NCBI GenBank assembly: GCA_030636745.1
Contig: DAOVWH010000018.1
Coordinates: forward strand, 1-21,040
Origin: UBA1672 sp023140905
GTDB taxonomy: Bacteria; Pseudomonadota; Alphaproteobacteria; Micavibrionales; Micavibrionaceae
Reading direction: 5' to 3'
Length of the DNA stretch: 21,040 nucleotides
Each line of letters starts with the position of its first letter. Position 1 is the stretch's first letter. Positions 14,338 through 21,040 of this stretch are shown piece by piece. A program made the translations under genes and the position numbers. The notes beneath the pieces were generated by a model. It was given only the letters and a program-made list of their open reading frames with translations. It made no database searches and had not been told where the DNA came from.

Positions 14338-15282
14338 CTAAGAAAACAAAAGAGTTGAGAGTTTACGTCGCGCCACTTGGGCAACAGGATCACTCAGCCC
14401 CATTGCTTCCATTAATTTTAGCAATTCTTTACGCGCAGCTTGATCTTCCCATTCCATATCTAACTCTATTGAGTCCAGAAGTGTTTGTAGTGCTTCCTCT
14501 TTTTTGCCCTGCGCATAAAAAAGATGCGCCAGATCAATGCGGGCCTGATGGTCATTTCCATCGGAATTAATTTTTGCTTCCAGCTCTTCAACTGAAGCTG
14601 TAGCATTTCCAGTATTTTGTGCCAAATCTACTGCTGTACGCGCTTGTGCAAAAATTGAAGCTGTAGCTATTTCTTCCGGTGCCTGTTCAACTAACGCTAC
14701 AGCTTGTTCAACTTGTCCTATCTCGATAAAACAGCGCACAGTTCCTACATAAGCCTCGGCATTTAGCGCGTCTTGATGTAATATAGAACTATAAAGTTCA
14801 TGCGCATTTTGCGGGTTTGCTTGAGCTAATAACTCAGCCGCTTCTTTAAGTACATCAGGAATATTCAAAGCATCAGGCTGCGCTCCATTAGCTGCCGTAA
14901 TAAGTTTTTGCACAAATTCTTTTATTTTGCTTTCCGGCTGTACTCCCGTAAATGCATCAATAGGCTGACCTTGGAAAAAACCATAAACAGTTGGAACAGA
15001 TTGCACACGCAATGCTTTAGCCAATTCCTGATTTTGGTCAATATTTACTTTGGCCAGCAAAACCTTTCCTCCGGCAGCGGCTATAACTTTCTCCAATGTC
15101 GGCATAAGCTGCTTACATGGACCGCACCATGGCGCCCAGAAATCCACAATAACCGGAATCTGCATTGACACTGCCATAACGCGTGTTTCAAAATCTTGCA
15201 TAGTGACATCAAATATAACTTGCGCGGTATCCAGCGCAGGCGCTTCCGGTGAAGATGTGTCTTGAGATGATCCAAATATCAT
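14338..15282 (-). CDS. cnoX: thioredoxin-domain co-chaperone CnoX (YbbN-like)
   Basis: Cytoplasmic chaperone with a thioredoxin fold that protects client proteins under oxidative stress and can hand them to GroEL or DnaK. 314 residues. The thioredoxin domain covers about 20-125, with active site WAPWCGPCK (C53 and C56) and the cis-proline SVPTVYGF. The C-terminal half (about 135-310) is built from tetratricopeptide-like helical repeats, Ala/Glu/Gln-rich. It keeps the CxxC pair, as in Caulobacter CnoX, unlike E. coli YbbN where the motif is SxxC. Ribosome-binding site AAAGGG lies about nine bases before the ATG. It stands between the prolyl-tRNA deacylase and the Trm112-like gene, a recurrent alphaproteobacterial cluster. 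Confidence 0.93.
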   Translation of the reverse strand: MIFGSSQDTSSPEAPALDTAQVIFDVTMQDFETRVMAVSMQIPVIVDFWAPWCGPCKQLMPTLEKVIAAAGGKVLLAKVNIDQNQELAKALRVQSVPTVYGFFQGQPIDAFTGVQPESKIKEFVQKLITAANGAQPDALNIPDVLKEAAELLAQANPQNAHELYSSILHQDALNAEAYVGTVRCFIEIGQVEQAVALVEQAPEEIATASIFAQARTAVDLAQNTGNATASVEELEAKINSDGNDHQARIDLAHLFYAQGKKEEALQTLLDSIELDMEWEDQAARKELLKLMEAMGLSDPVAQVARRKLSTLLFS

Positions 15283-15355
15283 TGCTTTAACCCTTTTATT
15301 TTCATTTGCGCCTGAAACACTAACTCAGTCAAGAAACAAATAAAAGCAAAAGCTG

Positions 15356-15913
15356 TTATTCTTCAACGTCAGGGTGAGCAGGAGCAAAATCCACAATTTC
15401 ATAAGCATGGCCTGTGCTATCGAGGAATTTCAACAGATCAGACGGTGCCATTCCGATTGTCCATGAATTATCCATCGGATGATAATTGACAATCTCAACA
15501 TCCATCATCGCGCTATCAAGCACCATGCGCACAGTGCCTTCTTTATCATTCATGATACAAAAAGGATTAACCGAGCCGGGCGTAATGCCTAATCTGTCCC
15601 ATAAACGTGCAGGCGAACAAAAAGACAAACGCCCGCTTTCTATCAATATAGACAGTTTCTTCAAATCTATCTGCGTTTCATTAGCCGCTGTAATAAGAAA
15701 CATGCGCTTCTTTTTATCGTATAAAAACAGATTCCGGCAATGAATCCCTTGAATAGTTTTCTCAACCGACTCACCTTGCTTGACTGTAAAAATAGGCTCA
15801 TGCTCATGTAGACGGTAAGAAATGCCTATATTATCCAGATGCATAAGAAGCTGCTCTTTACTGGTTGGCAAAGGTTGCGATTGCGGTTGTGTTTTTGTAG
15901 CTGCGTTTGTCAT
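15356..15913 (-). CDS. prolyl-tRNA deacylase (YbaK/ProX editing domain)
   Basis: Free-standing tRNA-editing enzyme that hydrolyses mischarged tRNA, most likely Ala-tRNA(Pro) (ProXp-ala/PrdX type). 185 residues. The N-terminal 20 residues are Gln/Pro/Thr-rich and variable. Then come YRLHEHEPIFTV, CRNLFLYDKKKRMFLIT with the conserved Lys residues, LWDRLGITPGSVNPFCIMND and the closing VNYHPMDNSWTIGMAPSDLLKFLD. The GxxPGSVxPF motif is the family's substrate-pocket loop, and the sequence agrees better with the ProX/PrdX branch than with YbaK (Cys-tRNA(Pro)). Substrate choice is inferred from family. It lies 73 bases upstream of cnoX on the same strand. Confidence 0.92.
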   Translation of the reverse strand: MTNAATKTQPQSQPLPTSKEQLLMHLDNIGISYRLHEHEPIFTVKQGESVEKTIQGIHCRNLFLYDKKKRMFLITAANETQIDLKKLSILIESGRLSFCSPARLWDRLGITPGSVNPFCIMNDKEGTVRMVLDSAMMDVEIVNYHPMDNSWTIGMAPSDLLKFLDSTGHAYEIVDFAPAHPDVEE

Positions 15914-16032
15914 AGTTTGGCACCGTAATAGAAAAAAATAGAAAGATCCATGTTTTTTAAATTGGTATTTAGCACATATCGTAAAGTTTTATTAATGTTT
16001 ATTTGGCATAATGAGCATGAACTATTGTGTGA

Positions 16033-16284
16033 ATGGGGCAAAAAATGGAACCTGAAGATTTACGCGCCGCTTTAGAGGCTAAAAACATAGAGCCATTAGA
16101 TAATCAGTCTGTGGCAAACGATATGGCTAACGGTGTGAAGATTGCCGCTCTTGGGGGAACCCCAAACGCCGGGAAACTTTTGGCTCAAATGCAAGATCAG
16201 ATGCCAAAGGCAGATACAGAAGCCCTGGATTTAAAACCGGCAAAAATAGAAAACTCTTTCAACGATGGGTTTGATTTAGCATGA
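16033..16284 (+). CDS. hypothetical protein, 83 residues
   Basis: Not recognised. A small soluble, Ala- and Asp-rich protein with no cysteines or membrane segments; the middle reads NGVKIAALGGTPNAGKLLAQ and the end FNDGFDLA. The G-T-P-N-A-G-K stretch is not a Walker A (no GxxxxGKS/T). The start may instead be the fifth codon (ATG at 16045), which has a GGGG run about six bases upstream. The stop codon overlaps the start of the next gene in ATGA, so the pair is probably translationally coupled. It is divergent from the prolyl-tRNA deacylase. Confidence 0.65.
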   Translation: MGQKMEPEDLRAALEAKNIEPLDNQSVANDMANGVKIAALGGTPNAGKLLAQMQDQMPKADTEALDLKPAKIENSFNDGFDLA

Positions 16285-16559
16285 ATATAGAGCTTGGTGT
16301 ATTACATGACGGTTCTGTGATGATGGTTAGCGATAAACCGCTACCCGATATTGTTCAACGTGTGGAATATTACAGTGAGCAACGCTTGTTTATGGTTGTT
16401 TACAACAATGAGGAAAAACATCCTGAAGAACTCATGCATTATGAAGTACCGGAAGATATGGCGTATCCGGTTCAAAAAACACCTAATATTATGATCTATT
16501 CGCTTTTCCCTGACCATGAGCCTATTGGCTATCGCGTGCCTCTTGTGCAGGTAAGATAA
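16281..16559 (+). CDS. hypothetical protein, 92 residues
   Basis: Not recognised. Begins MNIELGVLHDGSVMMVSDKP and appears to form a compact beta-rich domain: alternating hydrophobic strands (RLFMVVYN, NIMIYSLF, YRVPLVQV) separated by charged turns. No signal peptide, membrane helix or metal-binding pattern. It begins inside the last codon of the preceding small gene (ATGA overlap), so the two are probably one transcription and translation unit. It ends about 100 bases before tRNA-Gly. No function can be given. Confidence 0.7.
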   Translation: MNIELGVLHDGSVMMVSDKPLPDIVQRVEYYSEQRLFMVVYNNEEKHPEELMHYEVPEDMAYPVQKTPNIMIYSLFPDHEPIGYRVPLVQVR

Positions 16560-16615
16560 ATACCGGTCTTATATTCTCGATTCTTAATCTTTAGAATTTT
16601 TGTTCGATTTTATAC

Positions 16616-16643
16616 TTGCATTTCATAAATAACATTATATATT
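16616..16643 (+). promoter_or_regulatory. candidate tRNA-Gly promoter
   Basis: TTGCAT (16616-16621), 16-base spacer, TATATT (16638-16643). The transcript would start about a dozen bases before the tRNA. Confidence 0.45.
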
Positions 16644-16662
16644 CTCCTTCACTAATGACAAT

Positions 16663-16737
16663 GCGAGTGTAGCTCAGGGGTAGAGCACAACCTTGCCAAG
16701 GTTGGGGTCGAGAGTTCGAATCTCTTCACTCGCTCCA
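16663..16737 (+). tRNA. tRNA-Gly (anticodon GCC)
   Basis: Complete cloverleaf. The acceptor stem is GCGAGTG (16663-16669) with CACTCGC (16727-16733). The D-arm contains AGCTCAGGGGTAGAGC. The anticodon stem is CAACC/GGTTG around loop TTGCCAA, with anticodon GCC at 16695-16697. The T-arm loop is TTCGAAT with a five-pair stem. Discriminator T at 16734 and an encoded CCA at 16735-16737. It reads GGC and GGT glycine codons. A terminator follows. Confidence 0.98.
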
Positions 16738-16758
16738 TTATTTCAATGACTTAGCACG

Positions 16759-16778
16759 AAACGCCACATGGCGTTTTT
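16759..16778 (+). terminator. Rho-independent terminator after tRNA-Gly
   Basis: AAACGCC (16759-16765), loop ACAT, GGCGTTT (16770-16776), then further T. A perfect seven-pair stem with a T-run, 21 bases after the tRNA 3' end. Confidence 0.8.
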
Positions 16779-16825
16779 ATATTTTCTGCAATTTATAGTA
16801 ATTTGGCTTTCTTCATTTTCACTCA

Positions 16826-16854
16826 TTGCCTTTGTTCGATTAATGTTCTAATTC
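16826..16854 (+). promoter_or_regulatory. candidate rarA promoter (would give a leaderless transcript)
   Basis: TTGCCT (16826-16831), 17-base spacer, TAATTC (16849-16854). The expected start point is about 16861, one base before the rarA ATG, and no Shine-Dalgarno sequence precedes that ATG. Confidence 0.4.
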
Positions 16855-16861
16855 TAGCTTC

Positions 16862-18172
16862 ATGAGCGATTTATTTGAAAAAGATGCTATTCCTACAGAA
16901 ACGCTGCGCCCTCTTCCTGATCGGCTGAGGCCTTCTGCTTTATCGCAAATTGTCGGACAGGATCACCTTGTTGGCAATGACGGGCCTGTGCGTAAAATGG
17001 CTGAGGCCAAACGTCTATCTTCAATGATTTTATGGGGACCACCGGGCACAGGAAAAACAACGCTGGCCCGCATTTTATCCAATCATAGCGATATGCATTT
17101 CGAACAAATATCAGCAATTTTCTCTGGCGTAGCAGATTTGCGCAAAGTCTTTGACTCGGCTAAACTCAGACGCTCAAACGGAAAAGGTACGCTTTTATTT
17201 GTTGATGAAATTCATCGGTTTAACAAATCCCAGCAAGATGCATTCTTACCTGTTGTTGAAGATGGAACAATTATTTTAATCGGGGCAACAACTGAAAATC
17301 CGTCTTTTGAACTTAATAGTGCGCTTTTATCACGATGTCAGGTTTTTGTGCTCAAACGTCTGGATGATGAAGCATTGGAAAAACTTCTTCAACACGCCGA
17401 AAAAGATGCTAGCCGTTCATTGCCTTTGACAACGCAAGCCCGTGATATGCTTAAAACTATGGCTGATGGAGATGGCCGTTATGCACTAACAATGGTTGAA
17501 CAACTTTTTGAACACTCAGGGGAAAGAAAAGAACTGGACGTTCAGGCTTTTATGACATTAGTGCAACGGCGTGCTCCTTCTTATGATAAAGCCGCTGAGG
17601 GTCATTATAATTTAATCTCCGCCCTACATAAAAGCATACGCGGCTCTGACCCGGATGCCGCACTTTATTGGTTCTCACGTATGCTTGAAGGCGGTGAAGA
17701 TCCGAGCTTTATTGCACGGCGTTTAACACGCATGGCCAGTGAAGATATCGGGCTGGCAGACCCACAAGCTCTGCCTTTATGTATTGCCGCATGGGATGCT
17801 TATGAGCGTCTGGGATCACCTGAAGGAGAATTGGCTTTGGCTGAAGCTTTGATTTATCTGACCACAGCACCAAAATCCAATGCCGTGTATACAGCTATGA
17901 ACTCAGCCCGGCGCACAGCTAAACAAACAGGCTCGCTCATGCCACCTATGCATATTTTGAATGCGCCAACAAAGATGATGAAAGAGGCCGGTTATTCCGA
18001 TGGATATATTTACGATCATGACACACCCGAAGCATTTTCCGGTCAAGATTATTTTCCTGAAAAAATGGGAAGAACAGCTTTTTATTCGCCGAAGAAACGC
18101 GGTTTTGAACGTGAGATCGAAAAACGTCTGGATTATTGGAACAAACTACGTCAGCAAAAACAGAAAGATTAA
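16862..18172 (+). CDS. rarA: replication-associated recombination protein RarA (MgsA)
   Basis: AAA+ ATPase related to clamp-loader subunits and eukaryotic WRNIP1; acts at stalled replication forks with SSB and RecA. 436 residues, normal. The N-terminus has LRPLPDRLRPSALSQIVGQD, Walker A is GPPGTGKTT (59-67), Walker B is LLFVDEIHRFNKSQQD (DEIH at 115-118) and sensor 1 is IGATTENPSFELN. The C-terminal tetramerisation half has GHYNLISALHKSIRGSDPDA and the closing YPHD-like region YIYDHDTPEAFSGQDYFP. All motifs are intact. No ribosome-binding site precedes the ATG. Its stop codon overlaps the stop codon of the convergent epimerase gene (four bases shared). Confidence 0.96.
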   Translation: MSDLFEKDAIPTETLRPLPDRLRPSALSQIVGQDHLVGNDGPVRKMAEAKRLSSMILWGPPGTGKTTLARILSNHSDMHFEQISAIFSGVADLRKVFDSAKLRRSNGKGTLLFVDEIHRFNKSQQDAFLPVVEDGTIILIGATTENPSFELNSALLSRCQVFVLKRLDDEALEKLLQHAEKDASRSLPLTTQARDMLKTMADGDGRYALTMVEQLFEHSGERKELDVQAFMTLVQRRAPSYDKAAEGHYNLISALHKSIRGSDPDAALYWFSRMLEGGEDPSFIARRLTRMASEDIGLADPQALPLCIAAWDAYERLGSPEGELALAEALIYLTTAPKSNAVYTAMNSARRTAKQTGSLMPPMHILNAPTKMMKEAGYSDGYIYDHDTPEAFSGQDYFPEKMGRTAFYSPKKRGFEREIEKRLDYWNKLRQQKQKD

Positions 18173-19158
18173 ACGCCGTAATATTCTTTAAACCACGCTA
18201 CATATTTAGGAATACCCTCAGCAATTGAGGTTGTAGGTTTATATCCGGTAAGACGCGTAGTTTCTTCAATATCGGCAAAGGTTTCTTTTACATCACCAAG
18301 CTGCATAGGTAAAAAATCTATATTGGCTTTTTTACCTGTAGCTTTTTCAATTTCCGCTACAAAATCCATAAGCTGTTCAGCTTTATTATTGCCAATATTT
18401 AAAACTCGATGCGGCACGTTTTGTTTTGTCCCTTTTTGCGGTGGTGTTTTAAGAACTGCAATAACACCGGAAACAATATCATCAATATAGGTAAAATCGC
18501 GCATCATATCGCCATTATTGAAAATCGGTACGCTCTCACCTTTAATAATGGAATTGGTAAAAATAAAAGGAGACATATCAGGCCGTCCCCATGGACCATA
18601 TACTGTAAAAAAGCGCAAACCCGTTTGAGCAATACCGTATAGATGACTATATGCATAACTCATTAATTCACCGCTGCGTTTTGTTGCTGCATATAGTGAC
18701 GCGGGATGATCGACCCTGTCTTCAGTTGCATATGGAAGTTTTTTGTTTTTTCCGTAAACAGATGAGGAGCTAGCATAAACAAAATGCTCAAAACCTTCTG
18801 TGTGGCGGCATAACTCCAATATATTTACGTGACCCACAACATTACTTTGAACATAGGAATGCGGCTTTTCAAGTGAGTAACGTACACCGGCTTGCGCTGC
18901 TAACTGGATGACACGTTTGAATGGTCCATACTCTTGCCAGAGTTTTTCCATGGCCTCGTAGTCTGCAATATTTTCTTTAATAAAAGTGAAGTTTTCGAAA
19001 TTATCCAGCTCACGCAACCGCGCGTTTTTCAATGATACATCATAGTAATCATTGAGATTATCAACGCCGACCACATGCTCGCCTGCTTGCAACAGCCTTG
19101 CAATTGTGTGAAATCCTATAAATCCTGCTGCTCCTGTGACTAGAATAGGTTCTGTCAT
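18169..19158 (-). CDS. NAD-dependent sugar-nucleotide epimerase, probably UDP-glucuronate 4-epimerase
   Basis: Short-chain dehydrogenase/reductase of the extended class, 329 residues. The N-terminal Rossmann motif is VTGAAGFIGFH (GxxGxxG), followed by VVGVDNLNDYYDVSLKNARL, a stretch characteristic of CapI/LpsL-type UDP-glucuronate 4-epimerases that make UDP-galacturonate for lipopolysaccharide or capsule. The catalytic triad is visible as the Ser run in YASSSSVYG and Tyr-x-x-x-Lys in SLYAATKRSG. RFFTVYGPWGRPDM is also typical of this branch. Exact substrate is inferred from these motifs; a UDP-glucose 4-epimerase is less likely. It lies about 50 bases downstream of glmS in the same direction, consistent with a joint role in envelope sugar supply. 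Confidence 0.9.
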   Translation of the reverse strand: MTEPILVTGAAGFIGFHTIARLLQAGEHVVGVDNLNDYYDVSLKNARLRELDNFENFTFIKENIADYEAMEKLWQEYGPFKRVIQLAAQAGVRYSLEKPHSYVQSNVVGHVNILELCRHTEGFEHFVYASSSSVYGKNKKLPYATEDRVDHPASLYAATKRSGELMSYAYSHLYGIAQTGLRFFTVYGPWGRPDMSPFIFTNSIIKGESVPIFNNGDMMRDFTYIDDIVSGVIAVLKTPPQKGTKQNVPHRVLNIGNNKAEQLMDFVAEIEKATGKKANIDFLPMQLGDVKETFADIEETTRLTGYKPTTSIAEGIPKYVAWFKEYYGV

Positions 19159-19209
19159 TATTTCTCTTTCTGATTAATTTTTGCTAGGCATTTATACGCG
19201 ACATCTTTC

Positions 19210-21039
19210 TTATTCAACCGTTACGGATTTTGCCAGATTACGTGGTTGATCAACATCCGTCCCTTTTATAACTGCCGCGTGATAAGCAAGAAGTTGCACA
19301 GGAATAGAATAAATGATCGGCGCAACAAAAGGGTGAACAGCACTTAACGCCACTCGCCATGTGGATTGTTCTTTAAGCTGATGAGCACCTTTCACGTCAG
19401 AGATCAGAAAGATTTTTCCGCCACGTGCAATGGTTTCCTGAATATTGGAAACGTTTTTTTCATAGAGAGGATCATTTGCCGGAGCTATAACAACGATGGG
19501 TACATGATCGTCAATAAGAGCAATCGGGCCATGTTTCATTTCTCCAGAAGCGTAACCTTCTGCATGAATATAAGAAATTTCCTTAAGTTTAAGAGCTCCT
19601 TCCAATGCAATCGGATATAAACTGCCTCGTCCCAGATAAAGCACGTCACGTGCACCGGCTATTTCTTTGGCAATTTCCGCAATACTGTCATCATGCTGAA
19701 GAATCTCTGCTACAATAGCTGGAACATGGCGCAAAGCCTCCGCCATTTCTATTTCTGTACTTTTATCAATCGCGCCTTTTTTGCGTGCTGCTGCCAGAAC
19801 AATACACGCTAATGTTGATAGCTGGGTAGTGAATGCTTTAGTTGACGCGACACCTATCTCCGGTCCCGCTAATGTATGAAGAATGTGGTCTGACTCACGT
19901 TCAATTGTACTCTCGATCGTATTTACAATTGATAAAACTGTCTGTCCTTCACGTTTGCAATAACGCAGAGCCTCCAATGTATCGAGCGTTTCACCTGATT
20001 GTGAAACAAATAACGCCAAGCCTCCTTCAGGCATTGGTGCTTCACGATAACGAAACTCACTGGCCACATCAATTTCACACGGTATGCGTGCGATCTGTTC
20101 AAACCAATATTTAGCCACCATACATGCATAATAAGCTGTTCCACATGCTATAAGCGTAAGACGCGGTGCTTTTATCACAGAATCCAGCACCTCTTTAGGT
20201 ATCGTAATTTCTCCGGTTGCTGCGTTAATATAAGTGTTTAATGTTTGTCCTATAACAGAAGGCTGTTCATATATTTCTTTAAGCATAAAGTGGCGGTACC
20301 GACCTTTTCCCGTTGTTGCTCCGGATTGCTCGGTAATACAAACTGAACGCTGAATCTCGTTATGTTCACTATCAAAGATTTGCGCTCCTTCACGCGTTAC
20401 AATAATGCGGTCCCCATCTTCAAGAAAACATATTTTCTTGGTTAATGGTGCAAGAGCATATGAATCTGATGCAACAAACATTTCTCCATCGCCATACCCC
20501 ACAGCAAGAGGTGTGCCCTGACGACAACCAACCATAACATCATGGTAACCGGCAAAGATCATAACAAGCGCATAAGCACCTTCCAAACGATACATCGCAG
20601 CATTTGCTGCTGCAATCGGTTCCTGACCACTATTTATGTAATGTGTTACCAAATGTACAATGACTTCTGTATCTGTCTCGGTTTCAAAAACACAGCCATA
20701 TCCCTCCAGCTCTGCTTTAAGCTCGGCATAATTCTCGATAATACCATTATGCACGATAGCAACTTTATCCGTAGCATGCGGATGAGCATTACGCTCATTA
20801 GGTAACCCATGCGTTGCCCAGCGCGTATGGCCAATACCAACGACACCTTTTAACGGCTCATCTTCTATTTTCCGTACCAGATTTGTTAACTTGCCTTCTG
20901 CGCGGCGGCGATCAATATTCCCGTTAGACAAACTGGCAATTCCAGCGGAATCATACCCTCGATATTCCAGACGTTTCAGACCCTCTAATAATAGCGGGGC
21001 AACGTCTTGCTCTCCGATAATGCCGAAAATTCCACACAT
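19210..21039 (-). CDS. glmS: glutamine-fructose-6-phosphate aminotransferase (isomerising)
   Basis: Makes glucosamine-6-phosphate from fructose-6-phosphate and glutamine, the entry to UDP-GlcNAc for peptidoglycan and lipid A. 609 residues, complete; its ATG ends one base from the window edge. The N-terminal glutaminase starts MCGIFGIIG with the nucleophile Cys directly after Met, then LEYRGYDSAGIA, GHTRWATHG and HNGIIENY. Two sugar-isomerase (SIS) domains follow: IACGTAYYACMVAKYWFE and FVSQSGETLDTLEALR in the first, LYLGRGSLYPIALEGALKLKEISYIHAEGYASGEMKHGP in the second. The C-terminus DVDQPRNLAKSVTVE is the conserved tail. Upstream control cannot be judged because the 5' region lies outside the window. 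Confidence 0.98.
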   Translation of the reverse strand: MCGIFGIIGEQDVAPLLLEGLKRLEYRGYDSAGIASLSNGNIDRRRAEGKLTNLVRKIEDEPLKGVVGIGHTRWATHGLPNERNAHPHATDKVAIVHNGIIENYAELKAELEGYGCVFETETDTEVIVHLVTHYINSGQEPIAAANAAMYRLEGAYALVMIFAGYHDVMVGCRQGTPLAVGYGDGEMFVASDSYALAPLTKKICFLEDGDRIIVTREGAQIFDSEHNEIQRSVCITEQSGATTGKGRYRHFMLKEIYEQPSVIGQTLNTYINAATGEITIPKEVLDSVIKAPRLTLIACGTAYYACMVAKYWFEQIARIPCEIDVASEFRYREAPMPEGGLALFVSQSGETLDTLEALRYCKREGQTVLSIVNTIESTIERESDHILHTLAGPEIGVASTKAFTTQLSTLACIVLAAARKKGAIDKSTEIEMAEALRHVPAIVAEILQHDDSIAEIAKEIAGARDVLYLGRGSLYPIALEGALKLKEISYIHAEGYASGEMKHGPIALIDDHVPIVVIAPANDPLYEKNVSNIQETIARGGKIFLISDVKGAHQLKEQSTWRVALSAVHPFVAPIIYSIPVQLLAYHAAVIKGTDVDQPRNLAKSVTVE

Positions 21040-21040
21040 A

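Noticed and set aside
16147..16190. GTP/ATP-binding P-loop in the 83-residue protein (GGTPNAGK)
   Set aside because: Spacing and the residue after Lys do not fit GxxxxGK[ST], and the protein is too short for a nucleotide-binding domain.
16590..16612. ATTCT/AGAAT stem with a T-run after the 92-residue gene
   Set aside because: A five- to six-pair AT stem with an eight-base loop is unlikely to be stable enough for intrinsic termination.
1..21040. CRISPR array, insertion sequence, prophage or integron
   Set aside because: No regularly spaced repeats, transposase, integrase or phage structural genes were seen on either strand.

Overview
This is a stretch of chromosome from an AT-rich (roughly 40-43% GC by eye) alphaproteobacterium. 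The clearest marker is a GcrA-type cell-cycle regulator, a family confined to Alphaproteobacteria. The order rpoZ-rsh-(DUF2062)-acpS-lepB-rnc-era and the cluster prolyl-tRNA deacylase - CnoX-type thioredoxin - Trm112-like protein are also alphaproteobacterial arrangements. I cannot name the genus. Leucine biosynthesis, stringent response and envelope genes argue against an extremely reduced intracellular parasite.

Layout. (1) 1-322: 3' end of a TolC-family outer-membrane efflux gene. (2) 323-1430: a small accessory patch with an unrecognised 220-residue gene and, on the other strand, a frameshifted and stop-interrupted remnant of a plasmid mobilisation gene (mobC). (3) 1431-4052: terC and hslU, divergent; hslU has no hslV beside it. 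(4) 4053-11247, all minus strand: rpoZ, rsh, a DUF2062 membrane protein, acpS, lepB, rnc, era and gcrA. This block covers transcription, (p)ppGpp signalling, acyl-carrier activation, protein export, RNA processing and cell-cycle control. acpS to rsh and rnc to era are tightly packed; rpoZ ends in its own intrinsic terminator. (5) 11459-12109: a family-5 type uracil-DNA glycosylase on the plus strand, preceded by three tandem hairpins. (6) 12093-15913, minus strand: prolyl-tRNA deacylase, CnoX, a 59-residue Trm112-like protein, a 60-residue unknown protein, a Leu-rich leader peptide and leuA. (7) 16033-18172, plus strand: two coupled unknown small genes, tRNA-Gly(GCC) with its terminator, and rarA. 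(8) 18169-21039, minus strand: a UDP-glucuronate 4-epimerase-like gene and glmS, both supplying sugar nucleotides for the envelope.

Most genes are conserved housekeeping. The most interesting points are the leucine leader peptide ahead of leuA (22 residues, 7 Leu, four of them consecutive, with a promoter that would put the transcript start almost on its AUG), the decayed mobC next to an unknown gene, and a possible leaderless-mRNA pattern at three promoters. I found no CRISPR array, intact insertion sequence, prophage or recognisable new multi-gene defence system.
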